Positions 26,601 through 37,617 of a DNA stretch of 64,000 bases are shown piece after piece. A program made the translations under genes and the position numbers. The DNA lies in the NCBI GenBank assembly GCA_022510425.1, contig JAFLTO010000002.1:205056-269055 (forward strand), read 5' to 3'. The stretch comes from Muribaculaceae bacterium (GTDB lineage Bacteria > Bacteroidota > Bacteroidia > Bacteroidales > Muribaculaceae). The notes under the pieces are model-generated. The model worked only from the letters and a program-made list of their open reading frames with translations. It was not told the origin of the DNA and did no database searches. Every line of letters begins with the position of its first letter. The first letter of the stretch is position 1.

Positions 26601-26771
26601 CCGGAAAAGATTCTTGGTAAAACTGCAATCTCTAGTGTTAGATTCTATGTTTCCGGAAACAATATCTGCACTATTAAGAGCAAATCTCTTACTTGTTCTG
26701 ATCCTGAAAACCCCAACTGGGCTTATCCTTTGTCAACATCAGTTTCCTTCGGTGTGCAGCTCGGTTTCTAA
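23643..26771 (+). CDS. SusC/RagA family TonB-linked outer-membrane transporter (rightward PUL)
   Basis: This 1042-aa paralogue of the leftward SusC has the same domain order: signal peptide (to about residue 20), CarboxypepD_reg domain (GTVVSAEDGEPLIGATI, GTATDIDGNFQI), TonB box DEVVVVGYSTQRKADLTG, SusC signature LKDAASASIYGSRAANGVI, then a barrel ending FGVQLGF. The N-terminal 220 residues are clearly related to the leftward copy, while the barrel loops differ, so the imported fructan or chain length may differ. It heads a four-gene operon 201 bp after the regulator. Confidence 0.95.
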   Translation: MKKSIFSLLVLLMATLTMRAEDILVEGTVVSAEDGEPLIGATILSLETKKGTATDIDGNFQIQVPANSKIKVSYIGYKDFEGVVSPHMEITLHENSEVLDEVVVVGYSTQRKADLTGSVSVVNTKDFETASTTDPMQALQGKVPGMTITPNNGGSPVSAGTVRIRGIGSFNADQSPLFVIDGVPTTTNLNTLNMNDIESMQVLKDAASASIYGSRAANGVIIITTKQGKKGGDSKIKVDFSASWTAQFYTKSQKMSLLDTPGYATAMAQAALNDGMDPVAYAANYGLNLNASAGIPISVYNPLTGQYVGYTVNGLYDGYINSRRTMRCSNTDWLDEITRTGFLQSYDLSLSRASENSRSLFSVGYKKNAGIIKDTDFQSLAVRMNNAYDIFKWLTVGENATVTYSNQVDCAPMENALKMSPTVPVYEEDGVTFGGPVGGMSDRQNPMREIAFNKDNRLKIWRIFGNGYIDIKPFKGFTFRSNFGLDYEAGFIHSYNYTFHSDIVNNDTNSTTLSQSNDTKWTWTNTINYDFNIKEQNEFHVLAGIEFFRQTYVGFSGVNQGFDIETPEYMWPDASTGLEYSTGNESKYSLLSFFGKIDYSWRNLILASFTIRRDGSSRFGRNYKYGTFPAATLGYRLSENIDKPWLNDLKIRASWGKTGNQAIANNAYQALYVADYGSDRVTSTAYDIFLQQSGIFPSGYRAIQSENPNLKWESTIQWNLGVDYGFLNNRLTGSVDAYIKDVKDMLINPAYLAAMGEGGAAWANGPSLRNWGMEFLVGWKDYVESCGLSYSIQWNGDFFRNRVTYLPSSTTGSYVHTTSQNLVEARKPYGSIVGYVVDGLFQNKEEVLASGQDNARVGGLKYVDLNGDGRINADDQTWIYSPVPDFSMGLNVNLSWNNFDFQMFWQGVFGQDVYNNQKFQTDFWSITDAGSNKGDRLLNAWTPANTSSLIPALTTNNTADEGRASTYYVENGSYFKLRTLQLGYNLPEKILGKTAISSVRFYVSGNNICTIKSKSLTCSDPENPNWAYPLSTSVSFGVQLGF

Positions 26772-26804
26772 TTAATTCAGCTAACAATCTAAATACACAG
26801 AAAA

Positions 26805-28541
26805 ATGAAACTCAAGAATATACTTGGATTATCAATGATGGCGATACTCGCCACTTCATGCAATGATTTTATCGACATGACCCCAACTGGAGTAATCGAC
26901 GGAGACTATGTTTACTCTCAACCAGAAGAAATGGTGACAGCGGCTTACGCAATGTTGGGTGACTGTTGGTATACATATCCTTTCAACCTCATGCCTTACG
27001 GTGATTTCTCTTCCGACGACTGCTATAAAGGTGGTTCCGGCACTACCGACACAGGTTATCATCCAATGGAAATCTGGAGCACTTTGACATCCACACCGGG
27101 AGAACTCGATGAACTCTGGTATCGTCTGTTTTGTGCGATTTCCCGTTGCAACCGTGCATTGGTATCCCTCGACCAATATGGTGAAAGCGTCCTCGGTGCT
27201 GAAACTGCTGAAAGAAGAAAAGCTGAGGTACATTTCCTCAGAGGCCACTTCTATTATAAACTTCTCACTATGTTCCGTAAAATTCCATGGGTAGATGAAG
27301 AAATTTTCGCTAATCAGCTCGAAGAGTCTACAAGAAATGATGAGTTTACCTATGAAGAACTTTTCAACAAAGTGATAAATGAATTCCTGATTGCCTACAA
27401 TGGTCTACAAAACACAAGTGTTGACGGTGGAGGAAGAACCAACAAGATCGCGGCTGCCGCTTACCTTGCAAAATGTTACCTCACTCTCGCTTGGGGCGAC
27501 GGTTATGAAGCTACCAACGGTGTGAACCATATTAACCAGGCTTACATGCAGAAGGTGATCGAATACACCTCCGATGTCATGAACTCACAATATGGTTATC
27601 TTGAAGATTTCGGAGACATTTTCCTTCCCGAATACAAGAATTCAAAGGAGTCAATATTTGCTGTGCAGACTTCTGACAGAAGCGAAGACAACACTCAGTT
27701 CGGTCGTGCTAACTGGAGCAATATGCTCAATGGTTGTTGGGGTATGTGGAGCTGCGGTTGGGATTTCCATAAGCCATCCCAGAATCTTGTAAATGCTTTC
27801 AAGACAGAAGGCGGCCTCCCGATGTTTGACCATTATAACGACAATATCTCTTATCCGGTGAAAGGTGTGGCTTCAGCACAGAAATATGATCCTCGTCTAT
27901 TCCACACTGTCGGTATGCCTTCCTGGCCTTACAAGTATGAAGAGGAATTTACTATGACAAAAGATAATTCCCGCACTCCCAATACTTATGGATACTATAC
28001 TTCTCTAAAGGATGTTCCACAACGTTCTCATGGTGAAACATATGATGGAAGTTGGCAGGCTTTTGCAATGAATGATTATGTGATCCGCTACACTGATGTG
28101 ATGCTTATGCGTGCAGAGGCTCTCGTGGAAACAGGAGCTCTTTCTGAAGCTCTCAATATCATTAACGATATCAGAAAACGTGCACAAAATTCTATCGACA
28201 AGCATATCCCTTACGCAAAGGATTATTGTGAAATAGCTCAATATCCTATTGGGTATTTCGCAAGCAAGGAAATTGGCAGACAATGTGTTCAATGGGAACG
28301 TCGTCTTGAAATGGCTATGGAAAACGACCGTTTCTTCTCTCTCCGCAGATGGGGTATTGCTTCTCAAACTCTCAACGGTTATTTCGAAAAGGAACAGACT
28401 GTTTCTTATGAAGGTCAAAGTTATGCTGAGTATCTTAGAGACGCTCACTTCACAGCCGGAAAGAACGAGTTCTATCCTGTGCCTTACAACCAGCTTTATT
28501 ATGTGCCGGGTCTTTACTCCCAAAACGAAGGTTACAATTAA
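26805..28541 (+). CDS. SusD/RagB family glycan-binding lipoprotein (rightward PUL)
   Basis: This 578-aa surface lipoprotein (lipobox ATSC, Cys19, followed by NDFIDMTPTG) is the partner of the preceding SusC, 33 bp downstream. Family features are the HFLRGHFYYKLLTMFRKIPW helix, VIRYTDVMLMRAEALVETG, and the C-terminal WERRLEMAMENDRFFSLRRWG...NEFYPVPYNQ segment. Many exposed Trp and Tyr residues in the middle (NMLNGCWGMWSCGWDF) could contact sugar. Confidence 0.95.
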   Translation: MKLKNILGLSMMAILATSCNDFIDMTPTGVIDGDYVYSQPEEMVTAAYAMLGDCWYTYPFNLMPYGDFSSDDCYKGGSGTTDTGYHPMEIWSTLTSTPGELDELWYRLFCAISRCNRALVSLDQYGESVLGAETAERRKAEVHFLRGHFYYKLLTMFRKIPWVDEEIFANQLEESTRNDEFTYEELFNKVINEFLIAYNGLQNTSVDGGGRTNKIAAAAYLAKCYLTLAWGDGYEATNGVNHINQAYMQKVIEYTSDVMNSQYGYLEDFGDIFLPEYKNSKESIFAVQTSDRSEDNTQFGRANWSNMLNGCWGMWSCGWDFHKPSQNLVNAFKTEGGLPMFDHYNDNISYPVKGVASAQKYDPRLFHTVGMPSWPYKYEEEFTMTKDNSRTPNTYGYYTSLKDVPQRSHGETYDGSWQAFAMNDYVIRYTDVMLMRAEALVETGALSEALNIINDIRKRAQNSIDKHIPYAKDYCEIAQYPIGYFASKEIGRQCVQWERRLEMAMENDRFFSLRRWGIASQTLNGYFEKEQTVSYEGQSYAEYLRDAHFTAGKNEFYPVPYNQLYYVPGLYSQNEGYN

Positions 28542-28565
28542 TTACAAGCATAATACCATAGTAAT

Positions 28566-30068
28566 ATGAAAACTTCAAAATATATACTTTATCCGTTGGC
28601 AGCTTTGCTTTTCACAGCATGCCAGGACAAAAATATAGAGGTGGTAGATCCTATTCTATCTCCCGTAGAGGCTACAAGTATCAACGGCCAATTAATTGGA
28701 GACGATTATGTGTGGACTTGGCCGCAACTCGGCGAAAAGAGCATGCAGGTTCAAGTGAAAAACGATAACATCTTGATTTCCACTGAAGTCGTGAAGGGTA
28801 CAAGTTACACTCATTCTCAGATTGAAACCAATATTCCATACACCTATATCTTCAAAGTGACCGATGGACAAAATTATTCAAAGGGTGTGGTGCTTTACTA
28901 TACTCGACCGGGAGCATCCAGAATTTCCGGTGTGACTATGGCACAGGTTGACAATCCTGATGGCTCATACGACGCTGTTGTTTCTTGGAATCCGGCTTCA
29001 GACGCAGACAACATCCTGCTCACCGCAACATCAGGGGATCGAAAGGTTACGGAAACTTTGGCTGCAACAACAGCTGAATACAGAATTTCAAATGTGAAAG
29101 ACGGCGAAGAATGGAATGTTACGTTGACTGCTAAAAATGCCAATGGCGCTTCATTGCCATCTACATCATCCCTCTTGATTGGAAAGACAGCTATAGGTTT
29201 CCTCAGTGTTTATCCAACTCCTGAAGAACTCATTGCTAACGGTGATGATGACGAGGCTTGTGCCTGGTTATGGCTTCAGTCTGAATATCCTTCATCAAAA
29301 TATATCTATTTCGGTGATATCAATTCAGCAGAAGATCTTGATCCTTACAGAGTATTGTTCTGGTTAAGAGACCTTGAGGATGTGGGTGAAGATGTAGTAT
29401 TTACTATGCCTGAAGTTGTGGAAGCTGCCACTCCGTCAATCAAAGAATGGTACACCAACGGTGGTAGTCTCTTGCTTTGGAGCCATGCAACTGTTTACGT
29501 GGGTGCGATTGGCCGCTTGGATATGGAATTACTGAAAAACAACGACAGAAGCATAGGTGCCGGTATAGGTGGCTGGAATGGAGACACTTGGGCTATGGCA
29601 GTGGAACTTCATCCCGGTAGTAACTTTAAAAAGGATGCTTCTTCTCATCCTATTTTCCGCGGTCTCGATTATGAAACCACCGACCGTACAAAACTCATCA
29701 AGTTCAAAGGCCCGGGGTGGACTGAAGACCACAACTGTCTCTTCTTTAATCTTCCTTCCGTGCTCACGGGAATCGGGAATCAAGAGGAAGCATGCTACAA
29801 TGAAATCGTGAACACCTATGGTATAATTCCTTTGGGTACTTGGGATTCACAGATTGATTGGGTATCACAGCTTAATGTTTGGGAAGCACAACAAGGCAAC
29901 ACTGAGTTCAAGGGGACTATACTTTGCATAGGCAACGGGGGGTGTGAGTTCTCAATGAAGAATGAGGACGGCTCTAAGGATATCTCCGCTTATCCAAAGA
30001 ATAACATCTATCAGTCTAATGTTCTCACTTTGGCCAAGAATTCTCTCGAATATCTAAAAACCAGGTAA
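28566..30068 (+). CDS. Surface lipoprotein with DUF4960-like domain, SusE/F position (rightward PUL)
   Basis: This 500-aa lipoprotein (lipobox FTAC, Cys19) has two fibronectin-like repeats (about 30-210) and a C-terminal DUF4960-like domain (about 215-500: FLSVYPTPEELIANGDDDEA, GGSLLLWSHATVYVGAIGR, FKGPGWTEDHNCLFFNLP). The last motif matches LEGPGLREDHNTMWDCNLYG of the leftward copy, so the two are paralogues. I associate the family with glycan binding in fructan PULs. It starts 24 bp after susD. Confidence 0.8.
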   Translation: MKTSKYILYPLAALLFTACQDKNIEVVDPILSPVEATSINGQLIGDDYVWTWPQLGEKSMQVQVKNDNILISTEVVKGTSYTHSQIETNIPYTYIFKVTDGQNYSKGVVLYYTRPGASRISGVTMAQVDNPDGSYDAVVSWNPASDADNILLTATSGDRKVTETLAATTAEYRISNVKDGEEWNVTLTAKNANGASLPSTSSLLIGKTAIGFLSVYPTPEELIANGDDDEACAWLWLQSEYPSSKYIYFGDINSAEDLDPYRVLFWLRDLEDVGEDVVFTMPEVVEAATPSIKEWYTNGGSLLLWSHATVYVGAIGRLDMELLKNNDRSIGAGIGGWNGDTWAMAVELHPGSNFKKDASSHPIFRGLDYETTDRTKLIKFKGPGWTEDHNCLFFNLPSVLTGIGNQEEACYNEIVNTYGIIPLGTWDSQIDWVSQLNVWEAQQGNTEFKGTILCIGNGGCEFSMKNEDGSKDISAYPKNNIYQSNVLTLAKNSLEYLKTR

Positions 30069-30083
30069 AATAATCTTTTTTCT

Positions 30084-30113
30084 CTTCCGTCGGGATGTGA
30101 ATTTCGACGGAAG
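30084..30113 (+). promoter_or_regulatory. Intercistronic hairpin between DUF4960 and GH32 genes
   Basis: CTTCCGTCG (30084-30092) and CGACGGAAG (30105-30113) form a perfect 9-bp GC-rich stem with a 12-nt loop in the 69-bp gap. No T-run follows, so it is more likely an mRNA processing or stability element that sets the level of the upstream mRNA than a terminator. Confidence 0.5.
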
Positions 30114-30137
30114 CCCAAAATTAAAATTTTTGATGCT

Positions 30138-31655
30138 ATGAAATTTAATAAATCTATTTTGTTTGCAGGGGCTCTCCTTCTCGCAGCCTCCTGTAGTGAT
30201 GACAAGTTCTCTGATGTGATTCCATTGCCAGACAATACTGAGGAATCTGATAATGGCGAGGACAATTCTCCGGTGATAGGCGCTCGCGACGAACAGTATC
30301 GTCCTCAGATACATTTTACACCTGCCGCAAACTGGATGAATGATCCTAACGGAATGGTGTATGCTGACGGTGTCTGGCATCTCTATTATCAATACAATCC
30401 TCGAGGAAACGATTGGGGCAATATGAGCTGGGGACACGCAGTTTCTACCGACCTTATTCATTGGCAGGAGAAAGCCGTGGCTATGACACCGAATCAATAT
30501 GGCGATATCTTCTCGGGAAGTGCGATTTATGATAAAGACAATGTGGCAGGATTCGGTAATGGCGCCATATTGGCTTTCTACACTGCAAGTGGAGAACATC
30601 AGCAGCAATGTCTTGCCTACAGTCTTGACGGAGGTGTGACTTACACCCAATATGAGGGTAATCCTATTATACCCAACACTGATATGCCCGACTTCCGTGA
30701 TCCGAAGGTATTCTATCACGCTGAATCCGGTAAATATATAATGGCTCTTGCAAAGGGATGGGATTGTTCTATCGATTTCTGGGCCTCTTCCAATCTGAAA
30801 AATTGGACCAAACTTTCTGAATTCCGCACCCAAAATGGTAGAATGAATAAAGGCCAATGGGAATGTCCCGATTTAATCAAAGTGCCTTATAACGGAGGTG
30901 AAAAATGGGTCTTGATTGTTAGCCTTAATCCTGGTGGCCCCACGGGTGGATCTGGTACTTCTTATTTCGTTGGTGATTTTGACGGAACAAATTTCGTAGC
31001 CGATGATCTCGAATATCCTCTTTGGCTTGATTCAGGTTCTGATAATTATGCAGGTGTCACTTGGAGTAACACTCCCGATGGCAGAAATATCTATATCGGT
31101 TGGATGAACAACTGGAATTACGCCGGTAATGTACCATGCAACCCATGGCGTTCCGCTATGACATTACCTCGCAAACTTGAACTCGTTGATATGAACGGCT
31201 CACCGGTTCTATCTTCTTCAGTTGTAAAGGAAATTGACGGAATAGCCGGTGATTGGACCCAAGCTGTCAATGGAATATGTGAAGGTGGAGATGCCTATGA
31301 GATGGTAGTTAATCTTCAACCTTCTGAAAAATCCACTTTTACAGTAGGCAATGGCAAAGGTGAATTTATAACAGTCAATGTAAATCCCGGAGCTCAAAAT
31401 ATCGTGATAAGCAGGAATTCATCATCGGGTGCCACTTCCTTCAACGGTTCCTTCTCATTACCCGGTATTTCAGCCCCCTATGATATAAATGAAGAAAAAC
31501 TGGAATTACATTTTTATGTGGATAACTCTTCTGTGGAATTGTTGAGTGCAGATGGTAAAACAGCTATTACTTGTCTGGTATTCCCGACTGAAGTCTACGA
31601 TAGAATTTCCGGTGTTGATGAAATTTCATATCGCCGCCTTTCCTCTATTTGGTAA
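30138..31655 (+). CDS. GH32 fructan hydrolase lipoprotein (rightward PUL)
   Basis: This 505-aa lipoprotein (lipobox AASC, Cys19; acidic linker to about residue 50) is a canonical GH32 enzyme. The nucleophile is Asp69 in WMNDPNG (66-72), RDP is at 187-189, and acid/base Glu242 lies in WECPD. The propeller is followed by the usual C-terminal sandwich (about 360-500). It should release fructose or fructo-oligosaccharides from levan or inulin. The lipid anchor and acidic linker suggest outer-membrane surface display, so an endo-acting role is plausible but not provable here. It closes the rightward operon. Confidence 0.93.
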   Translation: MKFNKSILFAGALLLAASCSDDKFSDVIPLPDNTEESDNGEDNSPVIGARDEQYRPQIHFTPAANWMNDPNGMVYADGVWHLYYQYNPRGNDWGNMSWGHAVSTDLIHWQEKAVAMTPNQYGDIFSGSAIYDKDNVAGFGNGAILAFYTASGEHQQQCLAYSLDGGVTYTQYEGNPIIPNTDMPDFRDPKVFYHAESGKYIMALAKGWDCSIDFWASSNLKNWTKLSEFRTQNGRMNKGQWECPDLIKVPYNGGEKWVLIVSLNPGGPTGGSGTSYFVGDFDGTNFVADDLEYPLWLDSGSDNYAGVTWSNTPDGRNIYIGWMNNWNYAGNVPCNPWRSAMTLPRKLELVDMNGSPVLSSSVVKEIDGIAGDWTQAVNGICEGGDAYEMVVNLQPSEKSTFTVGNGKGEFITVNVNPGAQNIVISRNSSSGATSFNGSFSLPGISAPYDINEEKLELHFYVDNSSVELLSADGKTAITCLVFPTEVYDRISGVDEISYRRLSSIW

Positions 31656-31700
31656 ACTTATACACATTTCTCACTTCAGTGATAATTATTTATGTGATAA

Positions 31701-31736
31701 AAGGCTCCCAAAGATTCAATTCTTAAGGGAGCCTTC
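31701..31736 (+). terminator. Terminator hairpin after the rightward PUL
   Basis: AAGGCTCCC (31701-31709) pairs with GGGAGCCTT (31728-31736), and a minor inner AAGA/TCTT stem is possible. The following tract is only CTTAAAGG, so the T-run is weak. It lies 45 bp after the GH32 stop and separates the PUL from the respiratory block. Confidence 0.6.
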
Positions 31737-31835
31737 TTAAAGGTTTCCAAGTTTTACCGGAGCCTTAAACTCCTAATTCTACCGGGCAACACCAATAAAA
31801 ATTTCAACTTAATTTTATCTTTTGAAAAAAAAAGT

Positions 31836-31843
31836 TAACTTTG
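31836..31843 (+). promoter_or_regulatory. Promoter -7 element of the nuo/atp block (TAACTTTG)
   Basis: TAACTTTG matches TAnnTTTG, 72 bp before nuoA. The leader contains a small CCTAC/GTAGG hairpin (about 31857-31868) and TAACTAACTAAC repeats before the ATG. The 260-bp gap from GH32 holds this promoter and the upstream terminator; no gene is visible in it. Confidence 0.6.
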
Positions 31844-31915
31844 CAAGGTATTGTTGCCTACAAGTAGGCTCCTACCATGAAACTATAAGACTAACTAACT
31901 AACATTTAGATTTTT

Positions 31916-32287
31916 ATGAATCTATTGCTGGAGATTGGCAATGGTCCGCTTTCAATTACAGCCATCCTTACCGGTTTAGGATTGGTGTTTGCGGCGCTTT
32001 TAATCGCGAGACTTATTTCTCCTCGCTCTTTCTCTGTTTGGAAAGCCGAACCTTATGAATGCGGTGTGCCAACGCGTGGCGAATCTATGATCCAATTCAA
32101 AGCCGGATACTACATCTTCGCCATTCTTTTCCTTATTTTCGATGTTGAAACTGTATTCCTATATCCCTGGTCGGTCGTGATGAAAGGACTTGGACCACAA
32201 GGTCTACTTTGTATCGGCATATTTATGTTTATACTTATTTTAGGCCTGGCTTATGCCTGGAGGAAAGGAGCGTTGAAATGGACGTGA
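31916..32287 (+). CDS. nuoA: NADH-quinone oxidoreductase subunit A
   Basis: This 123-aa membrane subunit of complex I has three TM helices (about residues 15-35, 65-85 and 95-115). The conserved loop after TM1 reads [14 protein letters not shown], with the family Cys, and [11 protein letters not shown] carries the conserved acidic residues in TM2. It is the first gene of the respiratory block. The TGA overlaps the nuoB start by 10 bp. Confidence 0.95.
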   Translation: MNLLLEIGNGPLSITAILTGLGLVFAALLIARLISPRSFSVWKAEPYECGVPTRGESMIQFKAGYYIFAILFLIFDVETVFLYPWSVVMKGLGPQGLLCIGIFMFILILGLAYAWRKGALKWT

Positions 32288-32889
32288 AAATTAAAAGCAT
32301 GAAGCATGAAGACTTCAAAGACAATGAATATATCGATAAGCTTGTCGAGGAGTTGAATGCTACAGGAGCCAGCGTTATGGTGGGTAAATTTGACCAGTTA
32401 ATCAACTGGGGTCTGTCTAACTCTCTTTGGCCACTTTGTTTCGGTACAAGTTGCTGCGCAATAGAATTTATGAGCCTGGGTGCCGCTCGCTACGATATGG
32501 CACGTTTCGGTTTCGAGGTTGCTCGTAATTCCCCTCGACAGGCCGACTATATTATGGTGCAAGGCACTATCGTACATAAAATGGCTCCGGTGCTTCGACG
32601 TCTTTATGAACAGCTTGCCGAACCCAAATATGTCATCGCTTGTGGCGGTTGTGCTGTCTCAGGAGGTCCTTTCAAAAATTCTTATTGCGTCGTTACAGGA
32701 GTTGACCAGATCTTACCTGTCGACGTTTTCATTCCAGGATGCCCGCCTCGTCCCGAAGCTATGTTCTACGGTCTTATGCAGTTACAAAGAAAAATTAAAG
32801 TCCAGAAATTCTTCGGAGGAGTTAACCGTAAAGAAAAAATACAAGAATTCTTCAAAGAACATCCTGAAAACGAAGGCCGTATGGGTTAA
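32278..32889 (+). CDS. nuoB: NADH-quinone oxidoreductase subunit B
   Basis: NuoB carries cluster N2, the last iron-sulfur centre before quinone. Ligands are visible as [11 protein letters not shown] (the adjacent Cys pair), [11 protein letters not shown] and [12 protein letters not shown] use ATG 32278, preceded by AGGAAAGGAG, giving 203 aa. The frame is open back to 32209, but that would overlap nuoA by 79 bp and add a non-homologous leader. Confidence 0.96.
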   Translation: MDVKIKSMKHEDFKDNEYIDKLVEELNATGASVMVGKFDQLINWGLSNSLWPLCFGTSCCAIEFMSLGAARYDMARFGFEVARNSPRQADYIMVQGTIVHKMAPVLRRLYEQLAEPKYVIACGGCAVSGGPFKNSYCVVTGVDQILPVDVFIPGCPPRPEAMFYGLMQLQRKIKVQKFFGGVNRKEKIQEFFKEHPENEGRMG

Positions 32890-32899
32890 ACATTAAACC

Positions 32900-34546
32900 A
32901 TGGGAAACATCATGAGCGATATAAAAAATAAAATACTTGAGATATATCCTGATGCCCAATTTTCCGAGGGCGAAACACTTCTCGTCACTGTTGCCCAAGA
33001 GAAGGATTGGTATCCGTTTGCCAAAGCTTTAAAAGAAACGCCGGGTCTCGAATTCGATGTACTCACCGCTGTGGTGGGTATGGATTGGGTAGAAAGCCTC
33101 GGTGTAGTTTATTATCTCACATCTACTTCAAGAAATTGGGAGGTTATTTCGGTTAAGGTTTCTGTTTCCGACCGTAAAGACCCGATGATTCATAGTGTAA
33201 CTGACCTTTGGAAAGTGGCCAACTTCCAAGAAAGGGAAGTATACGATTTTTATGGAATAAAATTCATCAACCATCCCGACATGCGTCGGTTCTTCCTGCG
33301 TAATGATTGGAAAGGTCATCCCCTTCGTAAGGATTATGATGCGAATCCGGAATTGAATCCAATCCCAAAGGATGACGAAAAAAACGAAGACGATACTGTA
33401 AGTTACGTAGAAGATAAAGACGGCAAGGTCAAAAAAGTGCCGGGAAAGGTGTTCGAAGAAGATGAATATGTAGTTAATATCGGCCCACAACACCCGTCGA
33501 CACACGGAGTTATGCGTTTCCGTGCCTCTGTTGATGGTGAGACCGTAAAGAAGGTCGATGTAGTTTCCGGATATATTCACCGCGGAATCGAAAAACTCAG
33601 CGAGAATCTCACTTATCCGCAGATTCTTCATTTCACAGACAGAATGGACTATATGTCGGCTCATCAGAACCGCCATTGTCTCTGTATGTGCATTGAAAAG
33701 GCTATGGGGGTGGAAGTACCGAGAAGAGCACAAGTAATCCGTACTATGATGGATGAGCTCATGCGTATCTCCAGCCACCTTCTTTCTTTCGGATGTACCG
33801 CTATGGACCTTGGTGCTACGACAGCATTCTTCTACGGTTTCCGTGAACGTGAAATGGTGCTCGACATCTTCGAGAAAACATGCGGGGCACGTATGTCAAT
33901 GAACTATAATGTAATCGGAGGTGTGATTGCAGACCTTCATCCCGATTTTCAAAAAGATGTAAAGGAATTGATCCGCATAATGCCCGATAGGTTGAAAGAA
34001 TATCATAAAGTATTCAGTAACAATCTTATAGCAAAGAACCGTCTAAAGAATGTGGGACATCTCTCAAAAGAAGATGCCATCAACTACGCTATCACAGGCC
34101 CCAGCGGCAGAGGGTCAAACTGGAGTTGTGACTGTCGTAAGAAACATCCATACGCTGTTTATGCCGAACTGGATTTCGAAGAAGTGCTCGAAACCGGTTG
34201 CGACTCTTACGCCAGATATATGGTCAGAATGAAAGAAATCGAACAAAGTTGTAAGATTCTGGCTCAATTGGTCGACAATATACCTGAAGGAGAGATTCGT
34301 GCTCAGATACCGAAGATTATCAAACTGCCTGCCGGCAACTGGTATCAACAGGTGGAAGCAAGCCGAGGTACATTCGGTGTATATATCGAGTCCACAGGCG
34401 ACAAGACTCCTTTCCGTGTACACTTCCAGAGCCCTTGCTTCAACCTTGTAGGTGTCATGAACCTGACTTGTACCGGTTATATGATTGCCGACCTTATTAC
34501 TATCGGAGCAGCTCTCGATTTTGTAATACCCGATATCGACAGATAA
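32900..34546 (+). CDS. nuoCD: NADH-quinone oxidoreductase subunit C/D fusion
   Basis: One 548-aa chain joins NuoC (about residues 1-150; NFQEREVYDFYGIKFINHPD) and NuoD (about 190-548; NIGPQHPSTHGVMRF, MDYMSAHQN, NVIGGVIADLHPD, ending PDIDR). A charged linker with EDKDGKVKKVPG joins them, and there is no stop or frameshift between. NuoD forms the quinone cavity, with the His of HPSTHG and Tyr of DYM. C/D fusions are common in Bacteroidota. ATG at 32912 (MSDIKNK) is an equally good start. Confidence 0.95.
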   Translation: MGNIMSDIKNKILEIYPDAQFSEGETLLVTVAQEKDWYPFAKALKETPGLEFDVLTAVVGMDWVESLGVVYYLTSTSRNWEVISVKVSVSDRKDPMIHSVTDLWKVANFQEREVYDFYGIKFINHPDMRRFFLRNDWKGHPLRKDYDANPELNPIPKDDEKNEDDTVSYVEDKDGKVKKVPGKVFEEDEYVVNIGPQHPSTHGVMRFRASVDGETVKKVDVVSGYIHRGIEKLSENLTYPQILHFTDRMDYMSAHQNRHCLCMCIEKAMGVEVPRRAQVIRTMMDELMRISSHLLSFGCTAMDLGATTAFFYGFREREMVLDIFEKTCGARMSMNYNVIGGVIADLHPDFQKDVKELIRIMPDRLKEYHKVFSNNLIAKNRLKNVGHLSKEDAINYAITGPSGRGSNWSCDCRKKHPYAVYAELDFEEVLETGCDSYARYMVRMKEIEQSCKILAQLVDNIPEGEIRAQIPKIIKLPAGNWYQQVEASRGTFGVYIESTGDKTPFRVHFQSPCFNLVGVMNLTCTGYMIADLITIGAALDFVIPDIDR

Positions 34547-34666
34547 ATAAAAGTGAAAAAGTTATTGTTCAGAAAGTATTTTATGAGAGAAAAGTGATGA
34601 GAGTGACATTCTATTTTATTGATACTTTCCACTTTAAACTTTAAACTTTAAACTTTAAAAACAGAT
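34547..34666 (+). repeat. Heptamer repeat (CTTTAAA) in the nuoCD-nuoH gap
   Basis: The 120-bp gap ends with four near-identical ACTTTAA units (about 34630-34660) just before the nuoH ATG at 34667. The tract is G-free and unstructured, like other leaders in this window, and may serve ribosome access. No TAnnTTTG or terminator is visible here, so transcription probably continues from nuoCD. Confidence 0.5.
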
Positions 34667-37307
<2,641 letters not shown>

Positions 37308-37383
37308 ATTGTCTGTTTTAAAGTTTTTATCGATGTTATTGTTTATCAAAACGTTAATATCATCCACAACTGAGAACTAACTA

Positions 37384-37617
37384 ATGAAACTTGAAATAAT
37401 ATCACCGAGCGAGATTGCTTATAGTGGAGAGGTGGATTCCGTCACTCTTCCCGGTGTGTCCGGTAAATTCACGGTGCTCAAAAATCACGCATCTTTGATT
37501 TCTGTGCTAAAACCCGGTGAGGTAAAATTCTCAAACGGGGGCCTCGAAACCAAAGTGGATATCAAGGGTGGACTCGCTGATATAGATATGAACAAGATTT
37601 CTGTATGCGTTTATTGA
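37384..37617 (+). CDS. atpC: F1Fo ATP synthase subunit epsilon, short form
   Basis: Only the N-terminal beta-sandwich is present (77 aa: LEIISPSEIAYSGEVDSVTLPG, FTVLKNHASLISVLKPGEV). The C-terminal two-helix domain that inhibits ATP hydrolysis in E. coli is missing. Short epsilon subunits are known in related bacteria, so this is probably normal rather than truncated. Its stop overlaps the atpB start by 13 bp. No atpI-like gene lies between them. Confidence 0.93.
   Translation: MKLEIISPSEIAYSGEVDSVTLPGVSGKFTVLKNHASLISVLKPGEVKFSNGGLETKVDIKGGLADIDMNKISVCVY

Noticed and set aside
32900..34546. nuoC-nuoD fusion as a sequencing or frameshift artefact
   Set aside because: The linker is in frame and charged, both domains are full length, and such fusions are usual in Bacteroidota.
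37384..37617. Truncated atpC by mutation
   Set aside because: The stop overlaps the atpB start in a normal coupled arrangement, and short epsilon subunits occur in the phylum.
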